From Burkholderiales bacterium (lineage in GTDB: Bacteria; Pseudomonadota; Gammaproteobacteria; Burkholderiales; SG8-39): 8,244 bases of DNA. The first letter of the stretch is position 1. Every line of letters starts with the position of its first letter. The notes under the pieces were generated by a model that was given only the letters and a program-made list of their open reading frames with translations, did no database searches and was not told the DNA's origin. Location of the stretch: assembly GCA_919902965.1 (NCBI GenBank), contig CAKKSJ010000023.1, forward strand, positions 1 through 8,244, read 5' to 3'. This document shows positions 6,461 to 8,244 of the stretch, one piece after another. Made by a program: the position numbers and the translations under genes.

Positions 6461-6496
6461 TCACGGTTTTCCGCCCCAGTCCAAGCCGGAGTATTA

Positions 6497-6709
6497 ATGC
6501 CTACCGTGAGAGTCAAGGAAAACGAGCCGTTTGAAGTGGCGCTGCGCCGGTTCAAACGCACCATCGAGAAAACCGGGCTGCTGACCGAACTGCGCGCACG
6601 AGAGTTCTACGAAAAGCCCACCGCCGAGCGCAAGCGCAAGCTCGCCGCTGCGGTCAAGCGCCACTACAAGCGCATCCGCAGCCAGCAACTCCCGCCCAAA
6701 CTGTTCTAA
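6497..6709 (+). CDS. rpsU: 30S ribosomal protein bS21
   Basis: A 70-residue, very basic protein of the small ribosomal subunit, located near the 3' end of 16S rRNA, where it helps initiation. The whole sequence fits the family: MPTVRVKENEPFEVALRRFK, then the two-helix KTGLLTELRAREFYEKPTAERKRK region, and a C-terminal HYKRIRSQQLPPKLF tail as in betaproteobacterial homologues. GGAG at 6488-6491, 5 nt before the ATG, is a good ribosome binding site. It is the first gene of the macromolecular-synthesis operon, driven by the promoter at 6431-6460. Confidence 0.98.
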   Translation: MPTVRVKENEPFEVALRRFKRTIEKTGLLTELRAREFYEKPTAERKRKLAAAVKRHYKRIRSQQLPPKLF

Positions 6710-6775
6710 GCCCTGCCGGATAGCCGGTCGCGGGCCTGTCCGTCGCCGAATAACCGGACGCTCGCCGCTGCGCCA

Positions 6776-7222
6776 ATGTCGCTCAAGGCAAAAATCACCG
6801 AAGACATGAAGTCCGCCATGCGCGCCAGGGATGCGGCACGCCTGTCGGCGATCCGCCTGCTCCTCGCGGCAATGAAGCAGCGCGAGGTGGACGAGCGCAT
6901 TGAATTGTCGGATGCAGACATCCTCGCCATCATCGAAAAAATGCTAAAACAGCGGCGCGACTCGGTGAGCCAATACGAGGCGGGCGGTCGCCAGGATCTG
7001 GCCGATGTGGAAAAATTCGAAATCGGCATTCTCTCGGGCTATATGCCGCAGCAGCTCACCGACGCGGAAATCGCAGGCGAAGTAGTCGCCGCAGTCGCCG
7101 CCACGGGCGCCAAAGCGATGCAAGACATGGGCAAGGTGATGGCGCTGCTCAAACCCAAACTGGCCGGCCGCGCTGATATGGCCAAGGTGTCGGCCCTGGT
7201 GAAGGCGAAACTGGGCAGCTAG
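6776..7222 (+). CDS. yqeY: GatB/YqeY domain protein
   Basis: A 148-residue cytoplasmic protein of full family length. The N-terminal helical half begins MSLKAKITEDMKSAMRARDAARLSAIRLLL and includes KQRRDSVSQYEAGGRQDL (58-75). The C-terminal part, about residues 90-148 (GYMPQQLTDAEI ... DMGKVMALLKPKLAGRADMAKVSALVK), is the domain shared with the tail of GatB, the tRNA-dependent amidotransferase subunit. The shared domain suggests contact with tRNA, but the protein's job is not settled. It lies between rpsU and dnaG, as in many betaproteobacteria. No Shine-Dalgarno is seen before the ATG, although the start agrees with the family; the 66-bp gap after rpsU has a modest GTCCG/CGGAC stem (6738-6742 with 6755-6759) and no T-run. 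Confidence 0.95.
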   Translation: MSLKAKITEDMKSAMRARDAARLSAIRLLLAAMKQREVDERIELSDADILAIIEKMLKQRRDSVSQYEAGGRQDLADVEKFEIGILSGYMPQQLTDAEIAGEVVAAVAATGAKAMQDMGKVMALLKPKLAGRADMAKVSALVKAKLGS

Positions 7223-7232
7223 CAGGACTCCC

Positions 7233-7254
7233 GCGGGAACGAATTCGCTCCCGC
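7233..7254. other. 22-bp imperfect palindrome (REP-like or processing hairpin)
   Basis: The arms GCGGGA (7233-7238) and TCCCGC (7249-7254) flank a central CGAATTCG, with a single A/C mismatch pair (7239 with 7248). In RNA it would form a 6-bp stem, a 1x1 mismatch, 2 more pairs and an AAUU loop. It starts 10 nt after the yqeY stop. No T-run follows, so it is not a standard terminator. Its shape resembles REP-type intergenic palindromes, but no second copy is present in this window. Confidence 0.55.
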
Positions 7255-7271
7255 ACCGGCCCGCCTTCGGC

Positions 7272-7299
7272 TTGCGTTCCGGCCGAAATGGCCTATAAA
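7272..7299 (+). promoter_or_regulatory. Possible internal promoter for dnaG
   Basis: TTGCGT (7272-7277, 3 of 6) and TATAAA (7294-7299, 5 of 6) are 16 bp apart. Expected transcription start is near 7306, about 60 nt before the dnaG GTG. The spacer lies within overlapping stems (TTCGGC 7266-7271 with GCCGAA 7282-7287; GGCC 7281-7284 with GGCC 7290-7293). The -35 match is weak. Confidence 0.3.
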
Positions 7300-7323
7300 G
7301 AAAAGATATTCCCCGGGGGATGC

Positions 7324-7348
7324 CGGGGGAAGCTTCCTCAGGCCCCCG
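7324..7348 (+). other. GC-rich hairpin in the dnaG leader
   Basis: CGGGGG (7324-7329) pairs with CCCCCG (7343-7348) around a 13-nt loop. The alternative palindrome GGAAGCTTCC (7328-7337) overlaps it. It ends 19 nt before the GTG start codon and could affect ribosome access or mRNA processing; no terminator-like T-run follows. Confidence 0.45.
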
Positions 7349-7367
7349 ACCCAGATCCCAAGCACGC

Positions 7368-8244
7368 GTGATTCCTGACTCTTTTAAGCGCGATTTACTC
7401 AATCGCATCGATATCGTCGAAATAATTCAGCGCCATATGCAGCTGAAAAAGGCGGGCGCCAATTTCAGCGCCTGCTGCCCTTTTCATAACGAAAAATCGC
7501 CCTCGTTCACCGTCAGTCCGTCCAAGCAGTTCTATCACTGCTTTGGCTGCGGCGCGCACGGCGACGCCATCGGCTTCCTGATGGAGTATTCCGGATTGGG
7601 CTATATCGACGCGATCAAGGAACTCGCGGCTGGCGCGGGCATGAGCATGCCGGAATTCGAGCCGCGCTTCGGCAAGAAGCAGGAGGAAACCGGTCCCGAT
7701 CTGTACGAGTTGATGCAACGCGCGATGCAGTATTACCGCGAGCAATTGAAGGCGTCGCCGCAGGCGATCGAGTACCTCAAGCAACGCGGTTTGTCGGGGC
7801 AGGTCGCGGCGCACTTTGGCATGGGCTATGCGCCCGACGGCTGGCAAAACCTGCAAGCCGTGTTTCCGGATTACGCAAACAAGAGCCTCAAGGAAGTGGG
7901 CCTGGTAATCGAGAACGACGCAGGCAAACGCTACGACCGCTTCCGCGACCGCATCATGTTTCCCATCGTCAACCAGCGCGGCTTCGTCATCGGTTTCGGC
8001 GGGCGCGTGATCGGCGCGGGCGAACCGAAATACCTCAACTCGCCGGAAACGCCGCTGTTCGAGAAAGGGCGCGAGCTCTACGGCTTGCCGCAGGCGCGCC
8101 AGGCGATACGCGATGTCGGCCGCGCGCTGGTGGTCGAAGGCTACATGGACGTGGTGGCGCTGGCGCAGCACGGCGTCGAATATGCGGTCGCGACGCTGGG
8201 CACGGCGACCACGCCCACCCACGTGCAGAAGCTGCTGCGCCAGG
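7368..8244 (+). CDS. dnaG: DNA primase DnaG (3'-partial)
   Basis: Primase that makes RNA primers at the replication fork with the DnaB helicase. 292 codons are present; the frame is still open at the window end, so the C-terminal half of the polymerase core and the helicase-binding domain are outside. The N-terminus (M)IPDSFKRDLLNRIDIVEII fits the family with a GTG start at 7368. The CHC2 zinc finger is C37-P-F-H40 with C58-F-G-C61 (CPFHNEKSPSF, FYHCFGCGAHGDAI). Next are RFRDRIMFPIVNQRG and the FGGRVIGAGEPKYLNSPET block of the RNA polymerase domain, then the TOPRIM motif VVEGYMDVVAL with Glu257 and Asp261. An in-frame ATG at 7320 would add 16 residues (MPGEASSGPRPRSQAR) not seen in the family; neither start has a good Shine-Dalgarno. 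It lies 145 bp after yqeY. Confidence 0.96.
   Translation, partial: MIPDSFKRDLLNRIDIVEIIQRHMQLKKAGANFSACCPFHNEKSPSFTVSPSKQFYHCFGCGAHGDAIGFLMEYSGLGYIDAIKELAAGAGMSMPEFEPRFGKKQEETGPDLYELMQRAMQYYREQLKASPQAIEYLKQRGLSGQVAAHFGMGYAPDGWQNLQAVFPDYANKSLKEVGLVIENDAGKRYDRFRDRIMFPIVNQRGFVIGFGGRVIGAGEPKYLNSPETPLFEKGRELYGLPQARQAIRDVGRALVVEGYMDVVALAQHGVEYAVATLGTATTPTHVQKLLRQ

Noticed and set aside
6267..6496. LexA (SOS) box before rpsU, as in the E. coli operon
   Set aside because: No CTGT-N8-ACAG-like site was found in the 230-bp region.
6738..6759. Terminator between rpsU and yqeY
   Set aside because: The stem is only 5 bp with a 12-nt loop and no T-run follows; a real terminator is not supported.
7395..8222. 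Minus-strand open frame (275 codons) covering the dnaG region
   Set aside because: The plus strand here encodes DnaG with zinc-finger and TOPRIM motifs; the opposite frame is a compositional shadow.
1..8244. Mobile elements, CRISPR arrays, tRNA/rRNA genes, phage or defence genes
   Set aside because: No transposase, integrase, regularly spaced repeats with spacers, or RNA gene signatures were recognised on either strand. Base composition is even, and all sizeable genes have ordinary chromosomal roles.

Overview
The window looks like chromosomal DNA of a betaproteobacterium. It is GC-rich and densely coded. Its bS21 protein has the betaproteobacterial style of sequence, and tsaD is divergent from an rpsU-yqeY-dnaG set, which is a familiar gene order in that class. 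The assignment to a class is an inference from remembered family sequences and gene order; no genus can be named.

Left part (1-5182, all on +): the end of what is probably an extracellular polysaccharide locus. It holds the 3' part of a WecA/MraY-type polyprenyl-phosphate sugar-1-phosphate transferase, a signal-peptide-bearing outer-membrane beta-barrel of the EpsL/BBP2_2 kind, and a short Wza/GumB-type polysaccharide export (OPX) protein. These are followed by an MltD-like periplasmic lytic transglycosylase and a periplasmic protein built of nine gapless 36-residue Sel1 repeats. Gaps between genes are 110, 58, 48 and 5 bp, so the last four could be one transcript. A reasonable model is lipid-linked sugar initiation, export through an OPX protein plus a separate barrel, and local peptidoglycan opening and scaffolding by the last two proteins. 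The link of these last two to export is inferred from position only.

Right part (5202-8244): housekeeping genes. tsaD (tRNA t6A synthesis) is on the minus strand and convergent with the Sel1 gene (19 bp gap). A 230-bp divergent intergenic region follows, holding an 11-bp-stem inverted repeat, an exact tandem 15-bp duplication and a clear extended -10 promoter. Then come rpsU (bS21), yqeY and the 5' part of dnaG (primase), which runs off the window end; this is the macromolecular-synthesis operon, and rpoD would be expected just beyond. The 145-bp yqeY-dnaG gap has several GC-rich hairpins and a possible internal promoter.

No RNA genes, CRISPR arrays, insertion sequences, phage genes or defence genes were seen. 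I did not find a clearly new biological system. The most interesting items are the paired barrel/short-OPX export module with its murein hydrolase and Sel1 neighbours, and the structured control regions before rpsU and dnaG.
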